Below, piece by piece: positions 38,321 to 47,114 of a stretch of 64,000 bases of DNA. Source of the DNA: an uncultured Dehalococcoidia bacterium (lineage in GTDB: Bacteria > Chloroflexota > Dehalococcoidia > Lucifugimonadales > UBA1123). The DNA is taken from contig CATOSI010000003.1 in assembly GCA_951812505.1 (NCBI GenBank), positions 1,116,001 through 1,180,000 of the forward strand. Direction: 5' to 3'. How positions within the stretch are numbered: position 1 is the stretch's first letter; the number at the start of each line of letters is the position of its first letter. A program made the position numbers and the translations under genes. Under the pieces are notes generated by a model. It saw nothing but the letters and a program-made list of their open reading frames with translations, ran no database searches and was not told where the DNA came from.

Positions 38321-39124
38321 TTGAGCCAGGCAGTTGCAATCCAATCGAATATACGAGCGCGGCACGCGGGTTTCTTCTCGGATGTTGTATCGGTGGCAAT
38401 CCGCGCGCTGCGCTCCATTCCGCGGGACCCGGAGGCGATCTATCCGGCGCTTATAATTCCGGTGTTCTTCTACGCGATCAACGTAGGGGCTTTGCAGGAT
38501 ATGGCGGAGAGGATTCCGGGACTGGACTACAAGGCGTTCCAGCTTCCGGTAGCGATTATATTCGCGGTAACAGGAATATCGAGAGCGGTGACGCTGGTAA
38601 CGGACATCCAGACAGGCTACTTCGACAGGCTGTCGTTGACACCGGTCAGCCGTCTGGCGCTGCTGCTTGGTCTGACGGTGGCGGACTTTTCGCTGGTCGT
38701 GGCGCTTACCATTCCGGTGATCATCATCGGCTTTGTCGTTGGAGTTACTTTCGCGTCGGGGGTACTGGGTCTGCTCCTGTTCATACTGCTTTCCGGTCTG
38801 TGGGGTCTTGTGTTCACAGGATTCCCGTATGCGATCGCGCTGAAGACGGGCAATCCGGCTGCGGTCAATTCCAGTTTCCTGCTCTTCTTCCCGTTCGTGT
38901 TCCTTACTACGGTCTTCGTTCCCAGGGAGGCGATGACGGGCTGGCTCGCCACTGTGGCGACTTACAATCCGGTCACGTACCTGTTGGACGCGCTACGCTC
39001 TCTGATAACGGTGGGCTGGGATGTGGAGGCGCTGCTGAAGGGGATAGCGTGTATAGTGGGCGTCGGGGTGGTGAGCGGAACGCTGGCACTCACGGCTCTT
39101 ATCGGACGGACTAGGCGGAAGTAG
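38321..39124 (+). CDS. ABC-2 type transporter permease (DrrB-like)
   Basis: A 267-residue six-helix permease. Segments include IYPALIIPVFFYAINVGAL, LTVADFSLVVALTIPVIIIG, VLGLLLFILLSGLWGLVFTG and FLLFFPFVFLTTVFVPREAM; the ABC-2 signature FVFLTTVFVPREAMTGWLAT is present. The start is TTG at 38321 (GAGGAGA about 11 bases upstream); no ATG is suitable. It pairs with the DrrA-like ATPase, from which it is separated by a repeat cluster. Confidence 0.9.
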   Translation: MSQAVAIQSNIRARHAGFFSDVVSVAIRALRSIPRDPEAIYPALIIPVFFYAINVGALQDMAERIPGLDYKAFQLPVAIIFAVTGISRAVTLVTDIQTGYFDRLSLTPVSRLALLLGLTVADFSLVVALTIPVIIIGFVVGVTFASGVLGLLLFILLSGLWGLVFTGFPYAIALKTGNPAAVNSSFLLFFPFVFLTTVFVPREAMTGWLATVATYNPVTYLLDALRSLITVGWDVEALLKGIACIVGVGVVSGTLALTALIGRTRRK

Positions 39125-39135
39125 CTTATGTGTCG

Positions 39136-39144
39136 TGATATAAT
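39136..39144 (+). promoter_or_regulatory. Extended -10 promoter for the ABM monooxygenase gene
   Basis: TGA-TATAAT, a perfect -10 with TGN, 32 bases before the ATG at 39177. Confidence 0.5.
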
Positions 39145-39176
39145 CCCGCTGAATTTCGACCTGAGAGGCACGTGAG

Positions 39177-39515
39177 ATGATCTCTATATTCGTAACGATA
39201 CGCATCAAGGAAGGCTATGCGGACGAATTCCGGCAGGCCAGTTTAGGGGATGCCGAGGGCTCGACGCGCGACGAGCCGGGCTGCTACCGATTCGATATCC
39301 TCGCAAACGTGGAGGATCCCAACCTGTTCCACCTCTACGAGGTCTATGAAGACGACGCCGCGCTCGACGCACACCGTGAGGCCCCTCACTACAAGGAGTG
39401 GAGGTCCTCGGTCGAGCATATGTTTGACGGCGACATAGAGCGGGTGGCAATGACGACCATATTCCCATCGGATGACGGCTGGCGGAATCAGAAGCCGCAC
39501 ATACTTCACTGGTAG
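39177..39515 (+). CDS. Antibiotic biosynthesis monooxygenase (ABM) family protein
   Basis: A 112-residue single ABM ferredoxin-like domain: ISIFVTIRIKEGYADEFRQA, then EPGCYRFDILANVEDPNLFH and LYEVYEDDAALDAHREAPHY. These small dimeric proteins act as quinol monooxygenases or as non-catalytic partners. GAGAGG precedes the ATG. It stands alone between the ABC exporter and a BNR-repeat protein. Confidence 0.9.
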   Translation: MISIFVTIRIKEGYADEFRQASLGDAEGSTRDEPGCYRFDILANVEDPNLFHLYEVYEDDAALDAHREAPHYKEWRSSVEHMFDGDIERVAMTTIFPSDDGWRNQKPHILHW

Positions 39516-39632
39516 CGAAGGGCGTTCGTCCTCATAATCGTCCGGTCTCACAGAATTCTGACCGACTACGGCGTTTAAGAATTCCGGCGATTTCCCGTAG
39601 GCTGAGTTCAAATCAACAGGAGGACTTGGTCT

Positions 39633-40763
39633 GTGATGGGTGTCAACGGAATCAAACGGGGCGACATTCTTATCCTGATCGGAACGCGCAAGGGCGGCTT
39701 CATACTGTCCTCGGACGAATCGAGAAATGACTGGGATCTGTCCGGCCCGTTCAATGATTATGGCGACGTGTTCCACATGGTTTACGACTCCCGCAACGGC
39801 GGGACGGTGCTGTCCGCGGTAAACAGTATCATGTGGGGTTCGGGCGTGCAGATCAGCCACGATCTGGGAGCCACGTGGTCGGACGCGGAGAGAAATCCTA
39901 AGATGACTGACGGATCAGGTCAGTCCATCAGCCAACTGTGGCACATAGAGCCGGGACGTGAGAGTGAGCCCGGTGTCCTGTACATGGGAGCCGCGCCCGC
40001 GTCGCTTTTCAGGAGCCACGACTGGGGACAGACGTGGGAGCAATGGTCGAGCCTCACGCTTCACCCAACCCGCGAGCGGTGGGAGCCGGGACTCGGGGGA
40101 CTCTGCCTGCACAGCATGGTTCTCGATCCCGAATCGAGGTCCAGGATGTGGGTCGGGATTTCGGCGGTGGGTGTGTTCAGGACCGAGGACAGCGGCGAGA
40201 CGTGGAATCCGGTGAACCGGGGCGTGCGTGCGGACTTTGCTCCCGAACCCTTCCCGGAGTTCGGTCAGTGTCCCCATAAGATGCTCGCGCATCCCACCAG
40301 ACCCGAAACACTGTACCAGCAGAACCACTGCGGCTTTTACAGGTCGGACGATGGAGGCGACCAGTGGGTGGACCTGAGCGAAGGGCTGCCATCCAGGTTC
40401 GGGTTTGTAGTGGGCCTGCATCCACGCGACCCGGACACAGTTTATGTTCTGCCGGAGGACAACGCGACGATAGAAGATGTGGGAGGCTGGCGGAGATTCG
40501 TGTCGGACGGGAAGATGCGCGTATATCGCAGTCGCAACGGGGGACTCGATTGGGAAGCAATGACCGACGGCCTGCCTCAGAAGAATGCTTACATCCACGT
40601 TATGCGCGAGGGTATGGCGACGGACGGCCTCGACCCATGCGGCATATACATAGGTACGACTTCAGGCCAGATTTACCATAGTCTCGACGAAGGCGAAAAC
40701 TGGTCGCTCTTGATAGAGCATCTTCCACCCATCAATTCTGTAGAAGTTGGAACGGCGAAGTAG
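39633..40763 (+). CDS. BNR/Asp-box repeat protein (sialidase-like beta-propeller)
   Basis: A 376-residue beta-propeller. Asp-box-type motifs (S/T-x-D-x-G-x-x-W) recur: SHDLGATW, SHDWGQTW, TEDSGETW, SDDGGDQW, SRNGGLDW and SLDEGENW, six in all. No signal peptide is seen and the sialidase catalytic residues cannot be identified, so it is better called an exo-sialidase-like propeller than a sialidase. The start is GTG at 39633, nine bases after AGGAGG. Confidence 0.82.
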   Translation: MMGVNGIKRGDILILIGTRKGGFILSSDESRNDWDLSGPFNDYGDVFHMVYDSRNGGTVLSAVNSIMWGSGVQISHDLGATWSDAERNPKMTDGSGQSISQLWHIEPGRESEPGVLYMGAAPASLFRSHDWGQTWEQWSSLTLHPTRERWEPGLGGLCLHSMVLDPESRSRMWVGISAVGVFRTEDSGETWNPVNRGVRADFAPEPFPEFGQCPHKMLAHPTRPETLYQQNHCGFYRSDDGGDQWVDLSEGLPSRFGFVVGLHPRDPDTVYVLPEDNATIEDVGGWRRFVSDGKMRVYRSRNGGLDWEAMTDGLPQKNAYIHVMREGMATDGLDPCGIYIGTTSGQIYHSLDEGENWSLLIEHLPPINSVEVGTAK

Positions 40764-40794
40764 AGGCGGGTGGATTCAGCGGCGTGACTTGCCA

Positions 40795-42606
40795 CTACGT
40801 ACGGCCGAATTCTCGTTCGAGTTGGCCTGAGCTCATGTGAATCATCGTGGGGCGTCCGTGTGGGCAGGTGTTGGGCTGGGCGCACTCTTCTAGTTGGGTT
40901 ACAAGCTCGCGCATCTCCTCGGGACTAAGAATCTTGCCGGCACGTATCGCGCCGTGGCAGGCTATCGAGTAGGCGGCGCGCTCTTCCCATGTCTCGAATC
41001 CGCCGCCTTCGGCCATGAGGTCGAGCACATCAACGAGCGCTCCGGCCTGGTCGGACTCGTTGAGCAGCGCCGGAACGCCTCTGAGTATGACGGCGTTGTC
41101 TCCGAAGGGTTCCAGGACGAAGCCCATGCCGGACATGGCTTCGGATTCATGGAGTATCAATTCCATCTTGTCGGAGTCCAGTTCGACTACGGTGGGTTCG
41201 AGCAGGCTCTGGATGTCCGGTGTACCCGCGGCTGCCTGCGTTCTGACTCTCTCGAACATCACGCGCTCGTGCGCGGCGTGCTGGTCAATCATGTACACTC
41301 CGTCTGGCCCTTCGGCGACGACGTAAGTGTTTCCGATCTGCCCCAGGACGCGGAGCACGGGAAGCGCTTTGCCTGGAGTGACGCCGGGAGGCGGAGGCGT
41401 GGTCTCGGAAGAGTCGTGCGGCGCGAGGAAGTCGCCCAGGTCCATTGTGTGATGGGAGGCAGGGGAACTTCCGAGGCTGCCATGCGTTCCCCGCGATGCG
41501 CTGAATGGAGCGGTGGGCCAGAAAGCGGCTGGCTCCGGGCTCCGGCGTGTCTGTGGATATGAACCGGCGTCGGAGCGGTTCACGGCACGGTGACTGACTT
41601 CCGGCACAGGGGCGTGTTCGGTAAGCGTCTTCCTAACAGCTTTTTGCACCGCGCCGAAGACCTGGTTCTCTCTCTTGAAACGAATCTCGGCCTTGGCGGG
41701 GTGCGCGTTCACGTCAACGTCTTCGTATGGGATTGAGATGTTGACGACGGCGACCGGGTATCTGCGCTCGGCCATGAAGCCGTGGTAGGACTGCTCTATG
41801 GCGTATGAGATAGACCGGCTCTGAATCCACCGCCGGTTCACGAACAGGCTTATGTAAGTACGGTTCGCTCGGTCCAGGGTGGGGGGGCCAATCAATCCGC
41901 CGACTGCAGGTTCGGTAAGATCGTCGCCTTCGGAACTGACTTCGAGCATTGATTCGGCAACTCGCCGTCCGTGGACGGTGGAAACGGCGTCGCGCAGGTC
42001 CCCGTCGCCGGGACTTGTGAACGGTCTGCCCCTGTCGGCGCGGAGCTCGAACGCTACCTCCGGGTATGCCATGGCGTAGTGTGAGATGACCGAGTGTATT
42101 CGTGAATGTTCGGATGCGGGCGAGCGTAGAAATTTCCGGCGCGCCGGGAAGTTGCGGTAGATATTTCTTACCATCAGGGTCGTGCCGACCGGCAGCCCTG
42201 CGCTCGATTGGGAGATAAGTTCTCCGTCTTCAAATTCGATGTGGGTTCCCGAGTCCTCATCCTGAGATCTTGTTCTCATTTCGACTCGGGCGATTGAGGC
42301 GATGCTGGGAAGCGCTTCCCCTCGGAAGCCGAGCGTGGAGACCGATTCGAGGTCTGCGGCTCTGGAGAGTTTGCTGGTCGCGAATCTCTGGAATGCGAGT
42401 TCAACCTGAGTGGATGGAATGCCGATTCCGTCGTCGGTGACGCGTATGAACTCAATGCCGCCAGCCCTGATCTCGACCTGAATTCTGGACGCGCCCGCGT
42501 CTAGGGCGTTTTCCACTAGTTCCTTGACCGCGGAGGCAGGGCGTTCTATTACCTCGCCCGCGGCGATCTTGGAGGATACTTCGGGTCTGAGGAGTTCTAT
42601 CGGCAT
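40795..42606 (-). CDS. mutL: DNA mismatch repair protein MutL (endonuclease type)
   Basis: A 603-residue MutL. The GHKL ATPase has the Bergerat motifs ELVENALDAGA, DDGIGI and TLGFRGEALPS. The C-terminal domain carries the nicking motif DQHAAHERVMFE (DQHAX2EX4E) and CPHGRP, so this is the latent endonuclease form used in bacteria without MutH. The linker (about 330-420) is Pro/Ser-rich. No mutS is in the window. It is closely followed, on the same strand upstream, by a HAD-like gene. Confidence 0.95.
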   Translation of the reverse strand: MPIELLRPEVSSKIAAGEVIERPASAVKELVENALDAGASRIQVEIRAGGIEFIRVTDDGIGIPSTQVELAFQRFATSKLSRAADLESVSTLGFRGEALPSIASIARVEMRTRSQDEDSGTHIEFEDGELISQSSAGLPVGTTLMVRNIYRNFPARRKFLRSPASEHSRIHSVISHYAMAYPEVAFELRADRGRPFTSPGDGDLRDAVSTVHGRRVAESMLEVSSEGDDLTEPAVGGLIGPPTLDRANRTYISLFVNRRWIQSRSISYAIEQSYHGFMAERRYPVAVVNISIPYEDVDVNAHPAKAEIRFKRENQVFGAVQKAVRKTLTEHAPVPEVSHRAVNRSDAGSYPQTRRSPEPAAFWPTAPFSASRGTHGSLGSSPASHHTMDLGDFLAPHDSSETTPPPPGVTPGKALPVLRVLGQIGNTYVVAEGPDGVYMIDQHAAHERVMFERVRTQAAAGTPDIQSLLEPTVVELDSDKMELILHESEAMSGMGFVLEPFGDNAVILRGVPALLNESDQAGALVDVLDLMAEGGGFETWEERAAYSIACHGAIRAGKILSPEEMRELVTQLEECAQPNTCPHGRPTMIHMSSGQLEREFGRT

Positions 42607-42618
42607 TTTCTCGAATAC

Positions 42619-43059
42619 TCAGTCGGGTCGCTTTCCGCGCGCGGCCCTGTACCCCACTCTCTCGGATCGGCCGGTGGCGGCGAAATCGTTGATGATGTCG
42701 TAAATGTGGTCCATCTCGACGTCGTCCGCCGAGCGGAAGAAGTAAGGTCTGGCAAGCACGCCCCCGAAGGTGTCCACAATCTCCGGATAGTCGTCAATGA
42801 CGAAGTCGGGCCAGTGCGGGACTTTAAGCAACTCAAGTCCGTTGATGAAGTCGTAGATCGGCTTCTTATAAATGCCGGACACTAAGTCCTGGAGGTCATG
42901 TCGTCTTACCTCGTCGGTGCGAAGTCCGACGCCAGACCATATATAGACTTCATGCCCGTCCTCTATAAGTTTCTCGAAGGTGTTCCGTGTATGTGGACGG
43001 AGGCTTCCGTCCATTGCGAGCAGTGTGTAGTCAACGTCGAAGAAGATTTTCAGTCCCAA
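42619..43059 (-). CDS. Small HAD-like phosphatase
   Basis: A 146-residue HAD-fold protein. Motif I is FFDVDYTLLAMDG. Motif II is the Ser of YIWSGVG. The later acidic site is FVIDDYPEIVDTFGG. There is no cap domain, so it may act on a protein or large substrate, resembling the small hydrolases of the NIF/HAD-III group. The start is taken as TTG at 43059 (AAAAGG seven bases before); a TTG at 43065 is possible. It is upstream of mutL (12-bp gap). Confidence 0.7.
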   Translation of the reverse strand: MGLKIFFDVDYTLLAMDGSLRPHTRNTFEKLIEDGHEVYIWSGVGLRTDEVRRHDLQDLVSGIYKKPIYDFINGLELLKVPHWPDFVIDDYPEIVDTFGGVLARPYFFRSADDVEMDHIYDIINDFAATGRSERVGYRAARGKRPD

Positions 43060-43110
43060 GTTCAAGCCTTTTCAAGTGATTTGCGGTTCTTCTATGTTCC
43101 CACTTGGCGT

Positions 43111-43617
43111 TCAGGGTACGGGGTATCGCCAAACATCGCCCGCGGGCGGCTCGTCGGACAGTCTGAACTGGGGCAGCGTAAAGCCGTCCTCGATGTCCAT
43201 GAAGCAGACCTCGACTCGCTTTCCTATCGCTACGTTCTCCTCTTTCTCCGCGTCCATGTTTTCGTCAACCAGGTTGGCGGTGATGCGGAGACCGTCGCCG
43301 GGATTGGGCTGGTCTATCTGTTCGTCGAGTTCGACCAATACGACGGGGTAGGGCGTCCAGTCACGGAATCCGGGCAGGATACTGTGCGGGATTACCTGGT
43401 AGCTGTAAATCGTGCCCTTGCCGCTGACCTGCTCCCACTCCGAATTCATAGAGGCGCACCAGGGGCAGGCGGCTCCGGGCTCTCCACGAAGCAGGCCGCA
43501 ATCGAGGCACTTCTTGAGCATGAGCTTGTGTTCAATCGCGGCGTCGAAGTAGCCCTTGTACTCGGAGTCCTGTTCGGAGATGTTGACAGGTAGCTGGCGG
43601 TATTCGTAAATCGGCAT
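43111..43617 (-). CDS. DUF35 OB-fold zinc-ribbon protein, partner of thiolase
   Basis: A 168-residue protein with an N-terminal rubredoxin-like zinc ribbon (CLDC at 37-40 and CPWC at 51-54) followed by an OB fold (about 65-150: GKGTIYSYQVIPHSILPGFR). Proteins of this kind pair with SCP-x/lipid-transfer-type thiolases and are required for their activity in steroid side-chain and acyl-CoA breakdown. It begins four bases after the thiolase stop codon. Confidence 0.88.
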   Translation of the reverse strand: MPIYEYRQLPVNISEQDSEYKGYFDAAIEHKLMLKKCLDCGLLRGEPGAACPWCASMNSEWEQVSGKGTIYSYQVIPHSILPGFRDWTPYPVVLVELDEQIDQPNPGDGLRITANLVDENMDAEKEENVAIGKRVEVCFMDIEDGFTLPQFRLSDEPPAGDVWRYPVP

Positions 43618-43621
43618 GGAA

Positions 43622-44842
43622 TTACCTCCTGAGAATCATGGCGCTCCCGGTCGCGGGGTTGGCCCATCCCATGTTCATCGTGATATTGACGTCCTTTACC
43701 TGGCGGCAGTGGCCTTCGGAGTAGTCGTAGGTGTGGATTCCGTCCGCCCACTGAGGGCAGTAGTCATCCACCGTGCCACGCAACTGGCGGACGTTCTCAA
43801 TGACCATGTTCATGCCGTGGGTGTATCCCTCGCAGAGGTGGCCGCCGCTGGTGTTGTTGGGCCGGCGTCCGCCCAGATCGGTGATGCCGGATGTCACGTA
43901 GTCCTTGCCCTCACCCTTCTCACAGAATCCGTAGTCCTCGAACTGGAGCAGAGTGGTGTAGGTGAAGGCGTCGTAGCATCCGGTGACGTCTATGTCGTCG
44001 TGGTTGAGATCGGCCAGCGCGAAGAGACGAGGACCGACCTGGTGTCCGGCGACCCTGGTGATTGGCGCGTGCTGGTAGTGGAAGTCGCCGCCGGGCTTTG
44101 TGCCGCGTCCTTGTACCGCGCGGATGTAGGCTGGGGGCTGCTTGAGATCCCTGGCACGCTCGGCGGAGGTCACGATGATGCAGGTGGCGTTGTCGGTCTC
44201 CAGGCAGCAGTCGAGCAGGTGGGCGCACGGACGCACGATCCAGCGCGAGTTCACAACATCGTCAATGGTGACGCGATGATTCATGAGCGCCTTGGGATTG
44301 TTGCTTGCGTGGTTGCTGTGGGTCACCTTTATCTGGGCGAGTTGCTCGCTCGTAACGCCGTATTCCATCATGTGGCGGGTGAAGGTGAACGCGAAGGACT
44401 GAACCGCGCTGGCCAGCCCATAGGTGCGTCGGAGCAGGTCGGGGCCGGAGACAGGGTTGGCTGACCTGGCGCCAGTACCTCCGATCCGGACCTGCGAATA
44501 GCCGTTCATGGAGCGGAAGATGGCGATAGTGTCCGCCATACCCGCCTCGATTGCGCCTATCGCGAGCCCGACGAGCGCCTCGGTGCTGGAGCCGCCGCCT
44601 GAGCAGTCCATGTAGAAGTTGAGCTTGATGCCGAGGTCGTAGGCCAGTGTGCTGGAGTTGGTGGAGTCCCCGCCGTGGTAGCTGAGCATCCCGTCCACGT
44701 CCTGTGGCTTCAGGCCAGCGTCGGCGAGAGCATTATTTATGGCTTCGGTGGCCAGGGCACGGGTGCTGCGTCCTGAACCTCGGCTATAGTCGGTTTCTCC
44801 CACACCGACTATGCAGTACTTGTCCATCAGGTTATTTATCAC
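43622..44842 (-). CDS. Thiolase-like protein (SCP-x/lipid-transfer type)
   Basis: A 406-residue thiolase-fold protein. The nucleophilic Cys is Cys80 in MDCSGGGSSTEAL; the second half has GCYDAFTYTTLLQFEDYGFC and SGGHLCEGYTHG, which supply the catalytic His and a second Cys region. The arrangement (thiolase followed by DUF35) is that of aldolase/thiolase complexes acting on branched or steroid-type CoA thioesters. GTG at 44842 has GGGAGGA five to six bases before it and is chosen over the ATG at the open frame end (44884). Confidence 0.9.
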   Translation of the reverse strand: MINNLMDKYCIVGVGETDYSRGSGRSTRALATEAINNALADAGLKPQDVDGMLSYHGGDSTNSSTLAYDLGIKLNFYMDCSGGGSSTEALVGLAIGAIEAGMADTIAIFRSMNGYSQVRIGGTGARSANPVSGPDLLRRTYGLASAVQSFAFTFTRHMMEYGVTSEQLAQIKVTHSNHASNNPKALMNHRVTIDDVVNSRWIVRPCAHLLDCCLETDNATCIIVTSAERARDLKQPPAYIRAVQGRGTKPGGDFHYQHAPITRVAGHQVGPRLFALADLNHDDIDVTGCYDAFTYTTLLQFEDYGFCEKGEGKDYVTSGITDLGGRRPNNTSGGHLCEGYTHGMNMVIENVRQLRGTVDDYCPQWADGIHTYDYSEGHCRQVKDVNITMNMGWANPATGSAMILRR

Positions 44843-45039
44843 TATGTCCTCCCTATCAGGAATTGGGAAAGTAAAATCTCCCAAGCCGAATCGTATCCGA
44901 GTGTAGTTGTTGAGCGGATGAATCGCAACCTGAGGGCGACTGTTCTTTATTGGCCATTGAACTATTCCCGGGGACCTAATTGAGATGTTTCAGACTGGGG
45001 TTTGAAAAATCCTGTCCAGTTTCTGGTAGTCTTACTCTC

Positions 45040-46410
45040 ATGCGAAATCGAGTCTCAACAGGCGAACCGAAGGGTGGGCTACGGACTGAAGCATTGAACG
45101 CCGGGCGAGCAGTGCTCAGAGGCGAGGTGTTCTACGGCTGGTGGCTTGTCGGGCTTTCCTCATTCATGCTCACTCTTATGTCTCTGACGGTCTTTCAGGG
45201 ACTCGGAATCATACTTGTGGCCCTGGAGCGGAGCTACGGGTGGAGTCGAACGGCTCTTTCAGGAGCCTTTTCACTGGCGCGAGTCGAAGGCGCGATCCTG
45301 GGGCCAATCGAGGGCGTGCTGGTGGACAAGGTAGGGACGCGTCGCATGGTCCTGATCGGGTATACGATGATGGGCCTGGGATTCATCTGGCTCTCGCAGA
45401 TTGATGCCCTGGGAAGACTCGGTGTGTTCAGCGCGCTGCCCATCTCGTCGTTAGACGAGAGACTCCTGCACTTTTATGGTTCTTACATGTTTGTTTCGCT
45501 TGGCACCGGACTCGGCGGGTGGCTGGCGCTGATTGCGATGGTAAACAACTGGTTCAATCGTCGCCGTTCGTTCGCGATGGCGGGCGCAATGTCCGGGATT
45601 CACCTCGGTGGACTCTTGGTTCCAGTACTGGCGTTGGCGATAGAGTGGTACCAACTGAGTGGCGCTGCCCTGGGAATCGGGGTGTTCTTGCTGGTTATCG
45701 TAGGACCGGCGGTTAAGGCGATACGCAATCGTCCGGAGGATATGGGGCTTCAGCCTGACGGCGGCATGATCCCAAAGAGCGTCAGGGACGAGCAGCCACG
45801 ACAGCAGTTAACGGAAATAGATGATGAGCCCGACTTCACCGCGATGCAGGCGCTGAAGACCCCGGCCTTCTGGATGCTGACGATCGCGCAGGTGGCGTCG
45901 AGTGTGGCAATAGTAACTCTGGCGCTTCATCTTGTACCGAAGTTGACCGACACTGGGATGTCTCCCACGGCCGCGGCCTTTGTGCAGCAGTTTTCCGTAA
46001 TCGTAGCGCTTCCCGCGCAGTTCATATCCGGTTACTTGGCGGAGCGACTTCCGAAAACCCTCATGATTGCGTTCTTCTTAGCTCTTCAGGGCGCGGGAAT
46101 TCTGATCATAGCGCTCTTCGACAGCGTTGCGATGGCATACGTATTCGCGTTCTTGTACGGGGTAGGGTTCGGGGGCCGAAGCCCACTGACCACTGCTATC
46201 CGAGGCGACTACTTCGGACGTAAGGCCTTCGCGACCATCATGGGCATATCGCAGTTTCCGATGAACATAGCGATGATATTCGCTCCGCTGTTCGCGGGCT
46301 ATATGTTCGACACGACGGGATCGTACGTAGTTCCGTTCACGACGTTCGCGGCGCTGACTTTCATGGGCGTGGTACTCATGCTTTTCGTGCGAAAGCCGAA
46401 GCAGGAGTAG
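45040..46410 (+). CDS. MFS transporter (carboxylate-like)
   Basis: A 456-residue 12-helix MFS protein that begins MRNRVSTGEPKGG and enters the first helix with EVFYGWWLVGLSSFML. It is a paralogue of the MFS protein at 21638 (shared GWW helix and VDKVGTRRMVLIGY loop). Divergent from the thiolase-DUF35 operon, it probably carries the substrate of that pathway or a product. The frame is open 20 codons upstream, but this start follows the family better. Confidence 0.88.
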   Translation: MRNRVSTGEPKGGLRTEALNAGRAVLRGEVFYGWWLVGLSSFMLTLMSLTVFQGLGIILVALERSYGWSRTALSGAFSLARVEGAILGPIEGVLVDKVGTRRMVLIGYTMMGLGFIWLSQIDALGRLGVFSALPISSLDERLLHFYGSYMFVSLGTGLGGWLALIAMVNNWFNRRRSFAMAGAMSGIHLGGLLVPVLALAIEWYQLSGAALGIGVFLLVIVGPAVKAIRNRPEDMGLQPDGGMIPKSVRDEQPRQQLTEIDDEPDFTAMQALKTPAFWMLTIAQVASSVAIVTLALHLVPKLTDTGMSPTAAAFVQQFSVIVALPAQFISGYLAERLPKTLMIAFFLALQGAGILIIALFDSVAMAYVFAFLYGVGFGGRSPLTTAIRGDYFGRKAFATIMGISQFPMNIAMIFAPLFAGYMFDTTGSYVVPFTTFAALTFMGVVLMLFVRKPKQE

Positions 46411-46422
46411 GGAGTGTTTACG

Positions 46423-46734
46423 ATGAACTCGAAGATACGAGTATCACCACACGATATAACTGACTTCTGCGAGAGATGGCAGGTTACAGAACTTGCGCTG
46501 TTTGGATCGGCGCTGAGAGATGACTTTGGGCCGGATAGCGACGTGGATGTGCTGGTTAGTTTTGATGAAGATGCCGTGCGTACACTGTTCGATTTGAGCC
46601 ACATGGAAGAGGAACTGGAATCCATGTTCGGGCGGCAGGTTGATCTGATTAGCCGGCGCGGGATCGAAGCGAGTCGGAATCACCTGCGGCGTAGGGCAAT
46701 CTTGAAATCGGCCGAGGTCATATATGGAGCGTGA
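46423..46734 (+). CDS. mntA: MNT-type nucleotidyltransferase (antitoxin of HEPN-MNT module)
   Basis: A 103-residue minimal nucleotidyltransferase. The motif GSALRDDFGPDSDVD fits GSX10DXD exactly. The third Asp is in RQVDLISRRG. MntA-type proteins AMPylate the partner HEPN toxin. ATG at 46423 follows TAGGGAG; a GTG at 46414 overlaps the ribosome site. It overlaps the HEPN gene by 11 bases. Confidence 0.87.
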   Translation: MNSKIRVSPHDITDFCERWQVTELALFGSALRDDFGPDSDVDVLVSFDEDAVRTLFDLSHMEEELESMFGRQVDLISRRGIEASRNHLRRRAILKSAEVIYGA

Positions 46735-47065
46735 CTCAGCTTTACTCCTAGACATCATAATGTCGGCGCGACTGATACGCTCTTACGTTGAAGGCGTTGG
46801 AATGGATGAGTTTCTTTCCAGCACACAGTTGCAGGACTCCGTTATTCGGCGTATTGAGGTAATCGGCGAAGCTGCGGGACGGATTTCTCCGCAGTTTCAG
46901 GAAGCGCATCCAGAAATCCCGTGGCAAGCCATGATAGGAATGCGGAACCGGATGATTCACGGTTACGACGATATTGACTTCGATATCGTCTGGAATACAG
47001 CCCAGGAGAGTATTCCATTGCTGTTGAGACTCATCGAACCCCTGGCGGACACGGTAACCGGCTGA
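46724..47065 (+). CDS. hepT: HEPN-domain toxin (HepT/DUF86)
   Basis: A 113-residue all-helical HEPN (DUF86) protein. The RNase motif RX4H is MRNRMIHGYD. Adjacent LQDSVIRRIEVIGEAA and the C-terminal helix LLLRLIEPLA fit the family. It is the toxin of the HEPN-MNT pair with the overlapping upstream gene. The ATG at 46724 lies within the antitoxin gene. Confidence 0.87.
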   Translation: MERDSALLLDIIMSARLIRSYVEGVGMDEFLSSTQLQDSVIRRIEVIGEAAGRISPQFQEAHPEIPWQAMIGMRNRMIHGYDDIDFDIVWNTAQESIPLLLRLIEPLADTVTG

Positions 47066-47114
47066 TCCAAGATTGGCTAACAGTCGGCATTTACCAGAAA
47101 CTGGAAGATGTTTC

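Noticed and set aside
39633..40763. True sialidase
   Set aside because: Six Asp-box motifs are present, but the arginine triad and catalytic Tyr/Glu cannot be identified, so only a sialidase-like propeller is claimed.
43616..44464. 282-codon plus-strand open frame
   Set aside because: Antisense shadow of the thiolase gene; low-complexity Val/Gly/Ala composition.
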